The notes beneath the pieces are model-generated. The model searched no databases. It had not been told where the DNA came from and worked only from the letters and a program-made list of their open reading frames with translations. From Simmondsia chinensis (Eukaryota > Streptophyta > Magnoliopsida > Caryophyllales > Simmondsiaceae): DNA of 64,000 bases. Below are positions 23,831 to 35,394 of this stretch, piece after piece. The stretch's first letter is position 1. Every line of letters starts with the position of its first letter. Made by a program: the position numbers and the translations under genes. The stretch is from contig JAGTTD010000011.1 of the NCBI GenBank assembly GCA_018398585.1, positions 14,189,346 through 14,253,345 on the forward strand, in the 5' to 3' direction.

Positions 23831-25993
23831 TCACTTGATGATGCCAAGTTCAGATCTCCCTAGTCTATCCGTTGCAGCCATCCAGTCTTTCAAGCACATT
23901 GACATTTCTAAGGTCTTCGGTGCTAGATTTGCTTTCTTTGTTCCTAGCAATCTGCCACCTGCACTAAAAGTGCACTCCGATGCTACTGTAGACACCAGAA
24001 ATGTTAGTATATCATGTGCTATGGTAAAAAGCATGAAATATTGGGATTTATATGATTTCCACCATTGCAAAATACCAAAGATTCATTAGACTCCGTTGAT
24101 TGGAATTCCAACATAGGTGAACGCACGTATAAAGAAAGTTCATCATATGACATGAGACCTTGTCTGGGCATTAATCAGTTAAACATATTTTACGCATATG
24201 ATTATCCTCGGGAAGAGGATAAAGATGATGTAACAAAAACATTTGTATTTGTTGCTATTTTTGAGAAAGAACAAAAAATAAATCATGTAAAGTTTGTTCA
24301 ACATTATTAACAAGAGATTTGTTATCAAAATTTGGTAGCGTTGTTTTGTAAAATATTTGGAAAAAGAATTGAAAATTCATAAGTTTGCAACGTGGATCAA
24401 AAATAATGGCAATACAATATGCCATGGGTGATTTAGTATAATATATTAAAAAGTTTGTTACATGGCGGCAATGGGCCCCTACAACCTGGGGTTAGAGGAG
24501 TTCTTCATCATCCGTGCAGCAATATCTATAAGTTTAGATATTATTTCAAGAATGATTGGGTAGTAAGAGTGAAAGAAAAATTTTGAAGCATCTTTAAAAA
24601 GAACTAAAAATTTACAAATTTTATTTATTATCCATAGTAAAAACACCTAGATCCGCAAGATTTATATGTGCAAATTCTATCAAGATTTTTGTATATGGTA
24701 TGGATCTTTCTAATATATCGACCATTGATCCTCACCTAATACTTGTATCTAATTTAAAACGTCTCCATGAAATTTGATGTGACTCACACAATTGTTTAAA
24801 ATATTGTTGCCTACTTGCAGATGTTTTAATTGCTTTAATTATATCTCTTAAAATTGAAAGATAATCTTCTATAAGTTTCATTACATCCATTGTCATTAAA
24901 TGCAGAATGTGACAAATACAATGCCAATGAAAACATCTCTCATCTAACATGCGCTTCAAAGACCTAATTATCGAGTTAATAGATGTAGTGATGTTAGTTG
25001 CATCATCGAAATTAAAGCTCATAGTTTGTTTTCAGTCCCCCACCTCACGGCATGCGGCCGTAATGCAACTTGCGATTATATGAGCACTATGGAGATATTC
25101 GAATAGACGAAAATGAATAATTCTTTTTTCATTATGTATGACGAATCAATCCAATATGCAGTTATGCACATGTAGGGTATGTCTGATTTCGTCTTCCATG
25201 TGTCAGACGTCAATGAGATAATGCTCGTGTTCATCTTAAAATTTTCTTTTAGCTCATTTTTTTTTTAAATTCCTTAAACGCGTCGCGCTTCAAGTATTGC
25301 AAGGGAGCCTTTGAGCGGCAGGGTTTAGTGCGTTTTTACAGTAACAGATAAATTGAGGGTCTTTGCCGATGGTAAATGGTTTCTCAGCCAAAATGACGTA
25401 TTTCACTAATTCACGTCTATTAGATTCTTGTGAAAACCTAAAGTTTTGAAGTACACCAGTTGTTTGTTGTAGGAGGGTTTGCTGTGATTTAACCGTATTT
25501 AAGTTGGGGTGGGCTCTCATGAGGAGTCGTTTTAAAGTACCGATCCTACCACCACGTCGAAGGCTGTAGCCTTTGTTATTACCACAAAATTTATAAAATG
25601 CCTTATTTTATTCGCAATCTAGTGTAAAATATTGTCATACCTAACTATTAGGACGTATATTAATATCACCCGTTGTGTTCTCGTAATCGGGAGTTTCAGT
25701 TTTATCGATGTCAGGTGCAGGTTTAGAACATCCCGCAGCACTAATTCAGGAAACATGTTTTCTTCTATAGGGGAGGGATAACCTTGCTCGAATCTATGTT
25801 CATGTTCCCAACTTTAAGCGTCTGTGTATTGAGGTGATATGACGGGTTCTAAAAAATTATATTCTTGGGTATTAAGTTCAACTCCTCCAATAATGGTTGG
25901 AAAAGATTGGCTACTACTACCATCCACTCTAGGGGTTTTAGGCGATCGAGAAGAGTTAGAACTAGCTCCGGATGAAGATAATCTATTTTCCAT
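23831..25993 (-). pseudogene. hAT-1 transposase, degenerate
   Basis: Fragments in order on the - strand: an N-terminus starting MENRLSSSGASSNSS (ATG at 25993); a segment with LVKYVILAEKPFTIGKDPQF (about 25300-25520); a catalytic-domain piece with CHILHLMTMDVMKLI (24732-25022); and a C-terminal dimerisation domain with DILTFLVSTVASECTFSAGG and LEMSMCLKDW (23831-24070). These are signatures of plant hAT (RICESLEEPER/Tip100-like) transposases, normally about 600-700 residues. Several frameshifts and stops separate them. The domain order and spacing match the hAT-2 copy at 29883-33277. Confidence 0.8.
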
Positions 25994-26359
25994 AATATTA
26001 TTATTAAAAATAAAAATGACAAGTAACAATGCAAGTAAATAAAAATGACAAATAAATAAAAATTTGATACTAATTTACCGAAGCGTAAATTGAAATTTGA
26101 ATTTTAACAAGCTTCTACGAGCACAATTGAATGAATTATGTGGCAAAATGAGAAAATTTGGCAACTATTTATAAAAATTTTGGGGGAGGGGGGGCAACTA
26201 ACTGTTGTGCAACGTTCAACCCCCTCCCCCTTTTCTAAATTTGGCCAGGCCGAACCCCCTGAAATGAAAGGGGCCTATATCCCGACCCTCTACAAGAATT
26301 GGGCAGGTTCGGGCCAGGTAGGGGGCTGACCCGGCCCACTGGCTACCACTACCACCAAC

Positions 26360-27642
26360 GTTTTTATTCTCATGGATCACTACACTTGTGGGATATTTTA
26401 ATAAAAAAATATTTTTTAGTTACAATTTTGAAATCAAGACGGTTTTGATGATGATATTTATGTTTTTAAAAGTTGTTGGTAAATTTCTATCTAATACCAA
26501 CAATTATATTCCCGAAATGTATTAATATAATTCTATCCAAGAAATTAAAGTTGGAATTCAGTTACATGGTGATAATTTTTCGGCTCTAAATACTTGTTTA
26601 TATGGTGAATGAACGGTTACTATTCAAATCTCATAGATACATTATAAGAATTTTCCATTCAAATAACTCAACTATTGAATTATCTAATCTAATTAGACCT
26701 ATTAGAAAGAAAGAAACAATTCTCCCACTAGATGAAATTAAATATTTCACCAAGTTATATGGCCTTATAACTTTCACATTAGACATAATATTTAACTCCT
26801 TTAAATAATATTGAAAATGCGACCTCTATTTAATAAGTATCATGTTATCAAATAATTTGAACAACATTGCTTAAACCTAAAGGTTGCAATAATTAAAGAT
26901 TTTTCTAAACTCTTCTAGAGATTATCGTATAATCTTAATTAAGATCTCATCCTATTTAATTATTTAAATAATAAAAACTAAAAAAATTATTAAATCCAAT
27001 TTCAATAATTTTTTATTTATAATTTATTTTATTACTTTAATAAATACGTAATTAATTAAATCTAATCTTAATCTCATTAGATTGAAAATCGAATATCTAA
27101 TCCAATTAGATATTCTATGTAACATTGTATATATCTAAATTATTCAACTATTTAAATATCTAATCTCATTAGATTATTTAGAAATATACTCACACTGCTT
27201 TAATTATGATTCATCATAATTTAAACAATTTAAATTTGATGAATAGTAATCTCGTTATTAAACTCTTTAATAGCATAATCAGGTATTCTTTATTTTAGAT
27301 TATTACAAAATATTTAACGATTGAATATTTCATACCTTGATTCAAAATCTAATCACATTAGATTAAAAAACTAAATTGTTCAACTCTTTGAATATCTAAT
27401 CTCATTTAGATCCAATTTAGACTTATGCTCCTTGATTGAATCATGACTCAAATAAAATTTTAAACAATTTAAAACTTTAATGAACCTTCAATCTTGTTAT
27501 TAAGCTCTTTTAACAATAATATTCAGGATAGTCTTTTTTCATTAATAAAATTCCCAATTTTATAACTTTTCGTAATTCTAGATACTCTAATTTTATCAAA
27601 CCTGATGTTTTTTATGTCAATCGTGAGCATATTCAGAGTTGT
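26360..27642. other. AT-rich region, probably the leader of a copia-like element
   Basis: No coding signal. It has many palindromic variants of atctaatct-cattagat (26990-27420). It lies on the internal side of the primer-binding-site complement at 27643, so it may be 5' leader of the element described next. I see no gag. Confidence 0.35.
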
Positions 27643-29513
27643 CTGTGATACCAATTGATGAAAACGTATTTATTTTCCCAAATAGACTAGAGCAGGAGCA
27701 GTGAAATACCAATTTAAAATTCTTAATTTTAAATCTAAAGCCTGACCTAATTACATTATTTAGTTAGATCTAAATCGTACTCCGATAAGTTCATAATATG
27801 ACAAACCAAAACATTGAATAAAATAAGTATAATCAAAACAAGCAGAATAAACGAAATAAAGGAAAACAAATTAAATATCAAATACTTAATTTAGACATAC
27901 CTGGAACGTGAATCCCAAATCCGACTTGAAGATCTAAAATTTAGAAAAAGAATTCTTAACACCTCAAGGTCTTCTCTGCAATAACCACTTTTAGCACCAG
28001 GAGTGTGGGCTCCCAAAACTATTTATTTTAGAAAAAATTTTGGAACAAAATAATTTAGAAAACCCTTAAAACAATTTTAGGGTTTTTGTTGTGGGAGAAA
28101 ACCAGGTTCCAAAACCTAAAAAATTTATAATAATATACGATAAAATATCATATATTTATAAGCAAAACCAACACCGCATGCATAGGATCCTTTTCCGTGT
28201 AAAATTGTGTTGCTGATGTCCGCAACCCGGTTTTTCTTTTTCTTTTTTTTTTTTTAATTTTGGGAGCTGGCCATGCGCAATGCACATGCCCGCCTCTCCC
28301 TTGTAAGTTGTAGCCCATGCACGTGTAATACACGAGCAGGGCTATGCAGATTTATTTATTTTTTCTCAGTTTCTTTTTTTTATTTTGTAATACCACGATG
28401 TAATTTATCATATTAAATATTCATATCATGAATTTTTTTGTTTGGCATAAAAATTTATTTATCTCATAACTAAATAATTCATCCCATAAATTCATTCTTT
28501 AAATATTTTCAAACAATGCTTAAGTTGAGGCATGCGGAGGGACCTTAATGACAATCTAACTCTAGCTCCAAATGGGTCAAATCTGATTGACATCTCATTA
28601 TAACAATTGATTATCATTTAGTGAAACTTAATTCCACTAAATAAGTTTTACTGCACTCTAGAATTAAATATATTCACTCAAGAATTTCTCAATGAACTTT
28701 TATTGCAACTATTAACCTAATTAAATATATTTACTCAAATCTGATTACCATCTCATGATAATAATTAATTATGATTTAGTGAAACTTAATTCTACAAAAT
28801 AAGTTTTAATACACTCTAGAATTAAATATATTCACTCAAGAATTTCTCAATTAACTTTTATTACAACTTTCATTCCATTAAATAAGTTTTTTCTCAGTTT
28901 CTTTTTTTTTTTTTTTTTTTGTAATACTGCGATGTAATTTATTGTATTAAATATTCATGTCATGATTTTTTTTTTTTAGCATAAAAATTTATTTATCTCA
29001 TGACTAAATAACTCATCCCATAAATTCATTCTTTAAATATATTCAAAAAATGCTTAAGTTAAGGCGTGCAGACGGACCTCAGGGACAATCTAACTCTAGC
29101 TCCAAATGGGTCAAATCTAATTACCATTTCATGATAACAATTGATTATCATTTAGTAAAACTTAGTTCCACTAAATAAGTTTTACTGCAATCTAGAATTA
29201 AATATATCCACTCAAGAATTTCTCCATTAACTTTTCTTGCAACAATTAACCTCTCTATTAGATATCAGTGAGCAAAAGTAGTTTTAACTACTATCGTTAC
29301 TTTTCTCACATCTCTCACCGTTGGTCCCAACTCGCCCTTCCCAAACAATTTATAATACATAAATAATTTCTGTATTAATTCCAAATGTCAAACATATGGA
29401 ATACTCTGGCCAAAGATTCTAGAATTTGTTAGTATATTTGCGAATCAACTAAGGGGACATATTACATTATAAATTCTTAGTAAAATATCCATTCCCGTCG
29501 CACTTCATGCAAT
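27643..29513 (-). mobile_element. Probable copia-type LTR with primer-site complement
   Basis: ctgtgatacca (27643-27653) is a one-mismatch complement of the initiator-Met primer site. Two bases later an LTR-like edge begins, tgatgaaaacgtatttattt. The following stretch (gagcaggagcagtgaaat, atacctggaacgtgaatccc, ggtcttctctgcaataacc) has the look of Ty1/copia LTRs read in reverse. The outer LTR end is not identified. The LTR contains the tandem duplication at 28360-29250. Confidence 0.4.
28360..29250. repeat. Large tandem duplication, unit about 530 bp
   Basis: 28360-28720 and 28890-29250 are direct, closely similar copies. Shared strings include aaaaatttatttatctcat, aattcattctttaaatat, caatctaactctagctcc and actaaataagttttactgca. 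A partial third copy, covering only the latter part, lies at about 28735-28880. The poly-T tract in the second copy is longer. Confidence 0.7.
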
Positions 29514-29992
29514 CGCCCAACTAGAGGTGGCCACGGGCTGGGCCTGGGTCCCAGCCATTTTGGCTGGGCCCAACCCAACCCCCCCTCCCCCCCCCCCCCC
29601 CCCCCCCCCCCCATTTTTTAAATAAAAAATATAAAATTAAGGAAATACAAACTCGTTTTGTACAAAAACTATTATAATTCATTAATGAATAATATAAGAT
29701 ACAAATATAATCCATCACAATCATTAATAATACTAAAATATATAATAAATAATAGTAAATAACGGTAAATAATGTAACAAATATAAATACAACAGTTGGA
29801 TCTACTATTTAAAAGTACAAATATATTTATTACAAAATTAAAACAAGTTATAGACGTATAGGTCAAACAATACTAAATCCGTTTACTTGGGGGTGGTTGT
29901 GCCGCCGTCTGACGTATCGGTAGTGCGGTCGTCTTCATCCTTGCTCGATGAACCCAGCCTCAAGTCATTTTGCTCCCTAGCCTCTGCGTACA

Positions 29993-30337
29993 TCCAGTCC
30001 TTTAAGCACACAGACATCTCCAAACTGGACGGTGATAGCTTCGCCCTCTTTGATCCAAGCAACCTGCCACCAAGACTAAAAGCACACTTCGATGCTACTG
30101 AAGACACCAGACACATTAGTATATCACGTGCCATGGTAGAAAGCACAGGATACTAGGTTTGATTTGTACACCATCATTTTAAAATATCAAGTTGCGGATT
30201 CGCCGGTGTTGCGAAGAACTTGATCATCGGTGTCCGCAAATAGTAATCTAACTCGTCATATGACATAGGAGCTTCTGCAGGCGTGAATTGGTCCAACAGC
30301 TTCCACGCATATCACGTGTGTGAACTACAGCCACTAT
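29993..30337. repeat. Host duplication flanking a MITE (partner 30908-31250)
   Basis: About 345 bp, from tccagtcctttaagcacaca to gtgtgtgaacta. It is repeated in the same orientation at 30908-31250 with roughly 7 percent difference by eye. The MITE 30338-30907 lies exactly between the two copies. Confidence 0.8.
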
Positions 30338-30907
30338 GGGGAGGGGCGGGTACGGGGGGCGCCTCCTCCATACCCGTACCCGCCACACAAATTCTATACC
30401 TCGTACCGGCCCCATTATCCGCCACGGATATGAAGTGGGTACCCGTACCCGCCCCGGCGGGTACAGACCCATACCCATTACCCGTGGGTATCCAACGGGT
30501 ACCCATTACCCTCCCCGTACCCGCCCGTACCCACCCCGTACCCGCTCCTCATACCCACCTTGTTACATATCCATTGTCTAACTTATTACACATAAAATTC
30601 TTTTCTTTTTTCCTTCAATAATAACCATGACTTCATAATTATAAAAGAGAAATTTATTTTATATAAAATAACACAACGGGGATATGCGGATACGGGGAAG
30701 AGTAGGCTGATATATGCGGGTACGAGGCGGGTCGAGGTGGAATGGGGCGGGTACAAGCCTATACCCGTATCCGCCCTATACTCGTGACGGGTATTGAAAT
30801 GTGTACCCTACCCGTACCCGTTACCCGCATCATCTATACCCATACCCGCCCCAAACGAGGCGAATACCCATGGGTAACGGGTTTTACCCGCCCCATTGCC
30901 ATCCCTA
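30338..30907. mobile_element. GC-rich hAT-like MITE (GGGTACCCG type)
   Basis: About 570 bp packed with gggtacccg, cccgtaccc and gcgggta motifs. The right end reads ccgccccattgccatcccta, typical of a widespread plant MITE family with agggatggcaatggggcggg ends. The left end retains only tggggaggggcgggtac, so the outer dozen bases are lost or diverged. The centre (about 30560-30680) is AT-rich. Several open frames across it are repeat artefacts. Confidence 0.7.
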
Positions 30908-32406
30908 ATCCAGTCCTTTAAGCACACAGACATCTCCAAACTGGACGGTGATAGCTTCGCGCTCTTCATTCCAAGACAACTGCCACTAAGACTAAAAGCA
31001 CACTTCGATGCTACTGAAGACACCGGACACATTAGTATATCACGTGCCATGGTGGAAAGCACGGGATACTGGATTTGATTTGTACACCATTATTTTAAAA
31101 TATCAAATTGCGGATTCGCCGGTGTCACGAAGAACTGGATCATCGGCGTCCCCAAATAGTAATCTAACTCGTCACATGACATGGGAGCTTCTGCAGACGT
31201 GAATTGGTCCAACAGCTTCCACGCATATGACGTGTGTGAACTACTTCCACTAGATGTGGAAGATCCTACTGTAGTAGAAGTAACTTGTGAATTATCAGAT
31301 GATAATCTCCGGGAATAATGAGAAAATAAAGTGTGTAGGTCCCTATCGACTTGGTTAATGAAAACTGTGGTATTAAAAGCCAGATCTAATTTTCCGTAAA
31401 AATATTCGGCAAACAGGTTCAAACCCCTTCGTTTACAATATGGATCGAAAATAGTCACAAAACAATATAAAAGGGGTAGTTCAGAAAAATATTTATAAAG
31501 CTTCATTTTCATTACCGCAATCGATGCGGCCAACAAGGGGTTTGATTCATTATCTGACATCCAATTTACAATATCAATCAATTTTGATATTGCTTGTTGT
31601 ATGGTCGGATAATAGTAACCCAAAAAAGTTGGTAGCGTCTCTAAACATGGTAAAAAATTTATAAATTTCATCAATTGTGTTCTAGTGTACATCGTTTAGA
31701 TTATAATCACTTAAATCTGAACGAGTATCCTGTACAAATTCCACCAGGACATCCTTATATGGTAAAATGTGATCCAACATATCTACCGTTAACGACCACC
31801 TAGTTGGTGAGTCTAAAATAAATTGTTTGTACTCTAACCCATGCGTCCTACATAGAGTTTTAAATCTTTTCTTTCTGGTTCCGGATGATTTTATAGCTAT
31901 TGTTATATCTCTTAAGGTGGAAAGAAAAGCGTTTATTAGACCTAGACCATCCATAACCATTAAATGTAGTATGTGACAAATGTAACGTAGATGAGAACAC
32001 CGCCCACCTGACACGGGTCTCATATGCCTAATTAGTTGTTTAATGGATGCATTGTTACTGGTAGCATTGTCGAACGTAATAGTAAAAATACGTCGCTCTA
32101 TGCTCTACCCGTGGACTACCTCCATAATCGCATCCGTGATTATGTCGGCAGTGTGGGGATAATCTAAATTTGCAAAATAGATTATTCTTTTTTGAAGGGT
32201 GAAGGAGGAATCGATCCAATGTGCCGTTACGCATAAGTAAGGCACACCGGGTTTCGACTTTCAAGCGTCGGACGTCAACGAGAACATGCTCGTGTTCGCC
32301 CTAAAAAGTTCAAAAACCGCAGTTTTCATCCTTTGGTGATCTTTAAACGCGTCACGCTTTAAGGTGTTCCGAGGATTCCTTACGATGACGGGGTTCACCG
32401 CTATTT

Positions 32407-32667
32407 TCGTCTCGCTCGCTTCGGATTTACTTTGATGTATTGATGTACTCATTGTTTTTCCTTGTCTTCTTTTTTAGAGGTTTGTACTTAGGAGTTTCTT
32501 TGATGTTCCTTTGTATTTCCTCTTTGTTGCTTTTGCGTGTTTTGCTTTCTTTTTTATTGCTTTTGTAGGCTTCGGCCAGCTTGGGTTATGGCCCTCGTAC
32601 TCATGTATGGATGTACATCAGCGTGTTTTTTTGATATATTTACACTGACTTATCAAAAAAAAAAGGC
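32407..32667 (+). mobile_element. Short 5'-truncated LINE (3' UTR and poly-A)
   Basis: About 260 bp ending in actgacttatcaaaaaaaaaa. It is flanked by an exact 12-bp target duplication, tcaccgctattt, at 32395-32406 and 32668-32679. Removing it restores the hAT-2 reading frame across the join (QIAV then NPVIVRNP), an independent check of both boundaries. The body (gcttcggccagcttgggtta and onward) resembles plant L1 3' UTRs. Confidence 0.85.
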
Positions 32668-34620
32668 TCACCGCTATTTGGAGATACCTGACGAATCTAG
32701 GGTCTTCGACGATGCTAAAAGGCTTTTCAGCAGCAATTACTTATCTAGCTAGCTTTTGTCTATTAGTTTCTTGGGAGAATTTAAAGTTAGCAAGCGCGCC
32801 AGTCGCTTGCTGTACTAACCGTTGTTGGGCTCTTTCTCAGTCTTGTTCGGGGTGGGACCTAATTATATGACTACTTAATGTGCCCGTCTCACTGCTGGGT
32901 GGATGACTAAAGGCCTTGGGTGGATTACATAATTTACAAAACACTTTATTAGTTTCCCTATCTAGGTTAAAGTGCTTCTATACCCCACTAGTATTACGCC
33001 TAGTAGTACTAATACTAGTTCTTGGGGGTTGGGTTTTTGTGGTGGGTGTGGGTTCCTCTCCATTTTGTGAGTCAGAAATATCCTGCTCATTGTAGGACTG
33101 TTGTTCAAAGTCCCAATCTATACTGTCAGTGTATGGAGGTGATGGGCCCAGTTCTAGAAAAGTTCGTTCATCAGTATTAAGTTCGGCAGTTCTACTTCTC
33201 TTAGGTATTATAGGTGGTCGTCGAGAAGAACTAGAACTAGAATGCCTGGCTCCAAACAATGATGTATTGTGTGCCATGATACTATTACTAATTAGTACTT
33301 TAAAAATGCAACTATTAATGCAAAATTATGAAATTAAGTCATTGATGCTTACTTGGTGTATATGCTTAGCAAGTGCACTAAGTCGTATCAAGTAATACAG
33401 AGTGAGTAGAGTATCGTTCCCACAAGAATTGTTATTAAGTGAGTACCGAAATTAGTAGTTCCAGTGCTATTTGAAAGATCGAAAATTGTAGTTTTTTTAA
33501 ATGAAATAACACAAAATAAAAAGGAACAAAAATTTTTACAAATTTTTATGAAAACTTTTACTATTTTTGTTGGTTTTTATGATTTAAATAGGGTCCAATG
33601 CATCTGATTTTACATAGTTGAATTAATACGCCTTTCTATTCTAAATATTCATGTTGTTATTGCATGTTGATAATCGAAAACCCTAAATTACAAAATATTC
33701 TCCCTCGAGCAATATTTAGCATGCTCTTTTACATATCAACCCATCACTCTTGTGCGTGAATTTAAATAAGAAAAAAGTTTTAAAGATCCATGCTTTCACT
33801 TAAGACCACACATTGCGTTATATCTCTCGAGCATTCGCTCAATTTGTGGTGCTCATCACTTTAGCAATCATCATAAATCTCCTCTCGGACTTATTATGAA
33901 TCATTGTAGGCTTTAAATGGTGATCAAGCATTTAAAACTCATGAAGGACAATGATAAACACTCAACAACGCAATAACAAAGCATTGAATATGTCGAATTA
34001 GAAGAGAGCGTATATTACAACTTAGGCTACATCGTAGCCTTAGAATAATAAAACTAGTTCATGATAGACATAAAATAAAGCATACTAAGACAAAATTCAT
34101 GAACTTAAAGAAGAAAAGGATAGAAAAAACTTAAAAATATAAAATTACAAGCCAAACTTTCTTTCTTCCTTCTCCTTCTTTCTTCCTTGCGTTTTTCCTC
34201 TTCTTTATTCCTTTGTATGAGAATTTTTTGCTGAGTTCAGGATACTAAAACACTTTCAGAAACTCCCTATTTATAGTACATAAGGTTAGGATTACTTAAA
34301 ATAAAAAAAATTGCAAGCTAAAACCTCATTGCACCACATTCTGCTCTTGCCGCCCTGCTTCTGCAGATCTAATACAAGTTGATTTTTTTCAATTTTTTCT
34401 TTCTTTGTACCGCCCAAAATCAGCTTTAACATAAATTTGAACATTTTCATGAAGTGTACAAGAAATTCTTTCACGTTATTCGTCCATTTTTCCACCCAAA
34501 TTTGCAAGTTGAAATGGAATGTTCAAGCTGGTTGTACATTCTCTGCACTAGCTGTTCTTGCTGATTTTTCTCCATTTTTTTCTACTTTTGCCGCCCAAAC
34601 CTCAGCCTTGACATCAACTT

Positions 34621-35394
34621 TGTTAGAAAAATTCAGAAAATGCTTGCAAAAACCTTGCAACCGGGTATCCAAACGATCTCAGGTGTTGAGGCGTGTGATC
34701 ACTATCCTTAAGGTTTATTTCGGTATACGAAATATCCTCGGGGATACAACAACTACCAAAATATGGAGTGAAGAAGTGTATGGGGAGAGATTGATAAAGA
34801 TGTCTAGAGATTGGCCTGATTTTGAGAACACACCCTTTGATTTTCTCACAAAGAACACAAGAACCAAGAAGATGTTCTTCAAATTTCTTTCTTGTGATAT
34901 TACTCTACCAATTCATATGTTTTCTTCTTCTTAATGAGAGGGGAGAATATCTGAATACATTGTCTTAAGAATGTCCCAAAACCAAGAGCCTCAACATATA
35001 AGAGAACTAGGAAGAAACCGCGCAGAAAACCGTCAAAACCGAACCGTGTGTCGAAGTGGAGTGTCGACACACAGGTCGACACACTGGCTACTGTAAGCCT
35101 GTGTGTCGACACACAATTTCTGTGTGTCGACACATAGGTTTCCTCCGTGCGCAACTGAAATGGGCTGTGTGTAGACACACGGGCCATGTGTGTCGACACA
35201 CAGCTATCTCCCCTGCGTTCTATAGGATTTTGTGTCGACACATATGGCCCATTTGTCGACACATACTCCCAATAATGCTCTAATCACTCATACAAGTATC
35301 GGGACAATCTCAAATACATCTTATATACATATAAACAATATTTAACACACATATATACATTTTATACAACAAATATTTTGAAAATACATCAACA
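34621..35394. mobile_element. Solo LTR with exact 5-bp target duplication
   Basis: 774 bp, tgttagaaaaat...catcaaca, flanked by aactt at 34616-34620 and 35395-35399. It interrupts a tandem-repeat unit that continues correctly on the other side. No primer site, polypurine tract or internal region is present, so it is a solo LTR formed by LTR-LTR recombination. It contains the GTCGAC palindrome array. Confidence 0.8.
35059..35263. repeat. Array of TGTGTCGACACA palindromes
   Basis: Seven gtcgac-centred sites, most extending to the 12-bp palindrome tgtgtcgacaca or longer, at about 35061, 35075, 35101, 35122, 35188, 35231 and 35253. A mutated site (gtgtagacacac) lies at 35168. Spacing is irregular, 15-65 bp. 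All lie inside the solo LTR. The same motif recurs in the LTR-like sequence at 54707-54786. Confidence 0.85.

Larger units (their letters stand above)
11619..26351 (-). mobile_element. hAT DNA transposon (hAT-1) split by an LTR retrotransposon
   Basis: Left terminus tagaggtggcca at 11619; right terminus tggctaccacta ending at 26351, an imperfect inverted repeat of the left. An exact 8-bp target duplication, ccaccaac, flanks the element at 11611-11618 and 26352-26359, the length expected for hAT. GC-rich subterminal sequence with repeated gggcc and cgggc motifs lies just inside both ends (23378-23490 and 26200-26345). A degenerate hAT transposase gene runs on the - strand from about 25993 to 23831. 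The Ty3/gypsy element 11667-23377 inserted 48 bp inside the left end, so about 3 kb of this span is hAT-1 itself. Confidence 0.85.
29883..33277 (-). pseudogene. hAT-2 transposase with BED zinc finger, degenerate
   Basis: Starts MAHNTSLFGARHSSSSSS at 33277. It continues with an acidic, proline-rich stretch and a BED-type zinc finger at about 32860-32965 (VFCKLC, then SSHIIRSH). Then come AEKPFSIVEDPRFVRY, a 260-bp LINE insertion, and VIVRNPRNTLKRDAF. The catalytic region includes CHILHLMVMDGLGLI (about 31950) and a 200-residue open stretch at 31090-31692 with LLYCFVTIFDPYCKRRG. The dimerisation domain (DILMCPVSSVASKCAFSLSG) is cut by a MITE after LKDW, and a second copy with its natural C-terminus lies at 29883-30146. 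Frameshifts and insertions leave it dead. Slightly longer open stretches than in hAT-1 suggest it is younger. Confidence 0.8.
29522..33345 (-). mobile_element. hAT DNA transposon (hAT-2), rearranged
   Basis: The left terminus tagaggtggcca with GC-rich gggctggg/cccagcc subterminal sequence matches hAT-1. The right terminus was not found. After the transposase start codon (33277) the sequence runs about 70 bp and then changes to the repeat at 33346. The body carries a degenerate transposase on the - strand, a LINE insertion (32407-32667) and a MITE (30338-30907) bracketed by a duplicated host segment. A run of about 30 C lies at 29580-29612. Confidence 0.75.

Noticed and set aside
30248..30621. 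Overlapping ORFs on both strands rich in Pro, Gly, Arg, Thr and Val
   Set aside because: They arise from gggtacccg repeats of a MITE and have no conserved protein.
34437..34934. 165-residue ORF
   Set aside because: It crosses the boundary of a solo LTR (34621) and has no domain, so it is chance.
35056..35283. Repeated CRHT-type peptide, possibly a short repeat protein or CRISPR-like array
   Set aside because: It comes from the GTCGAC palindromes within a solo LTR. Spacers are irregular and the context is a plant nuclear genome.
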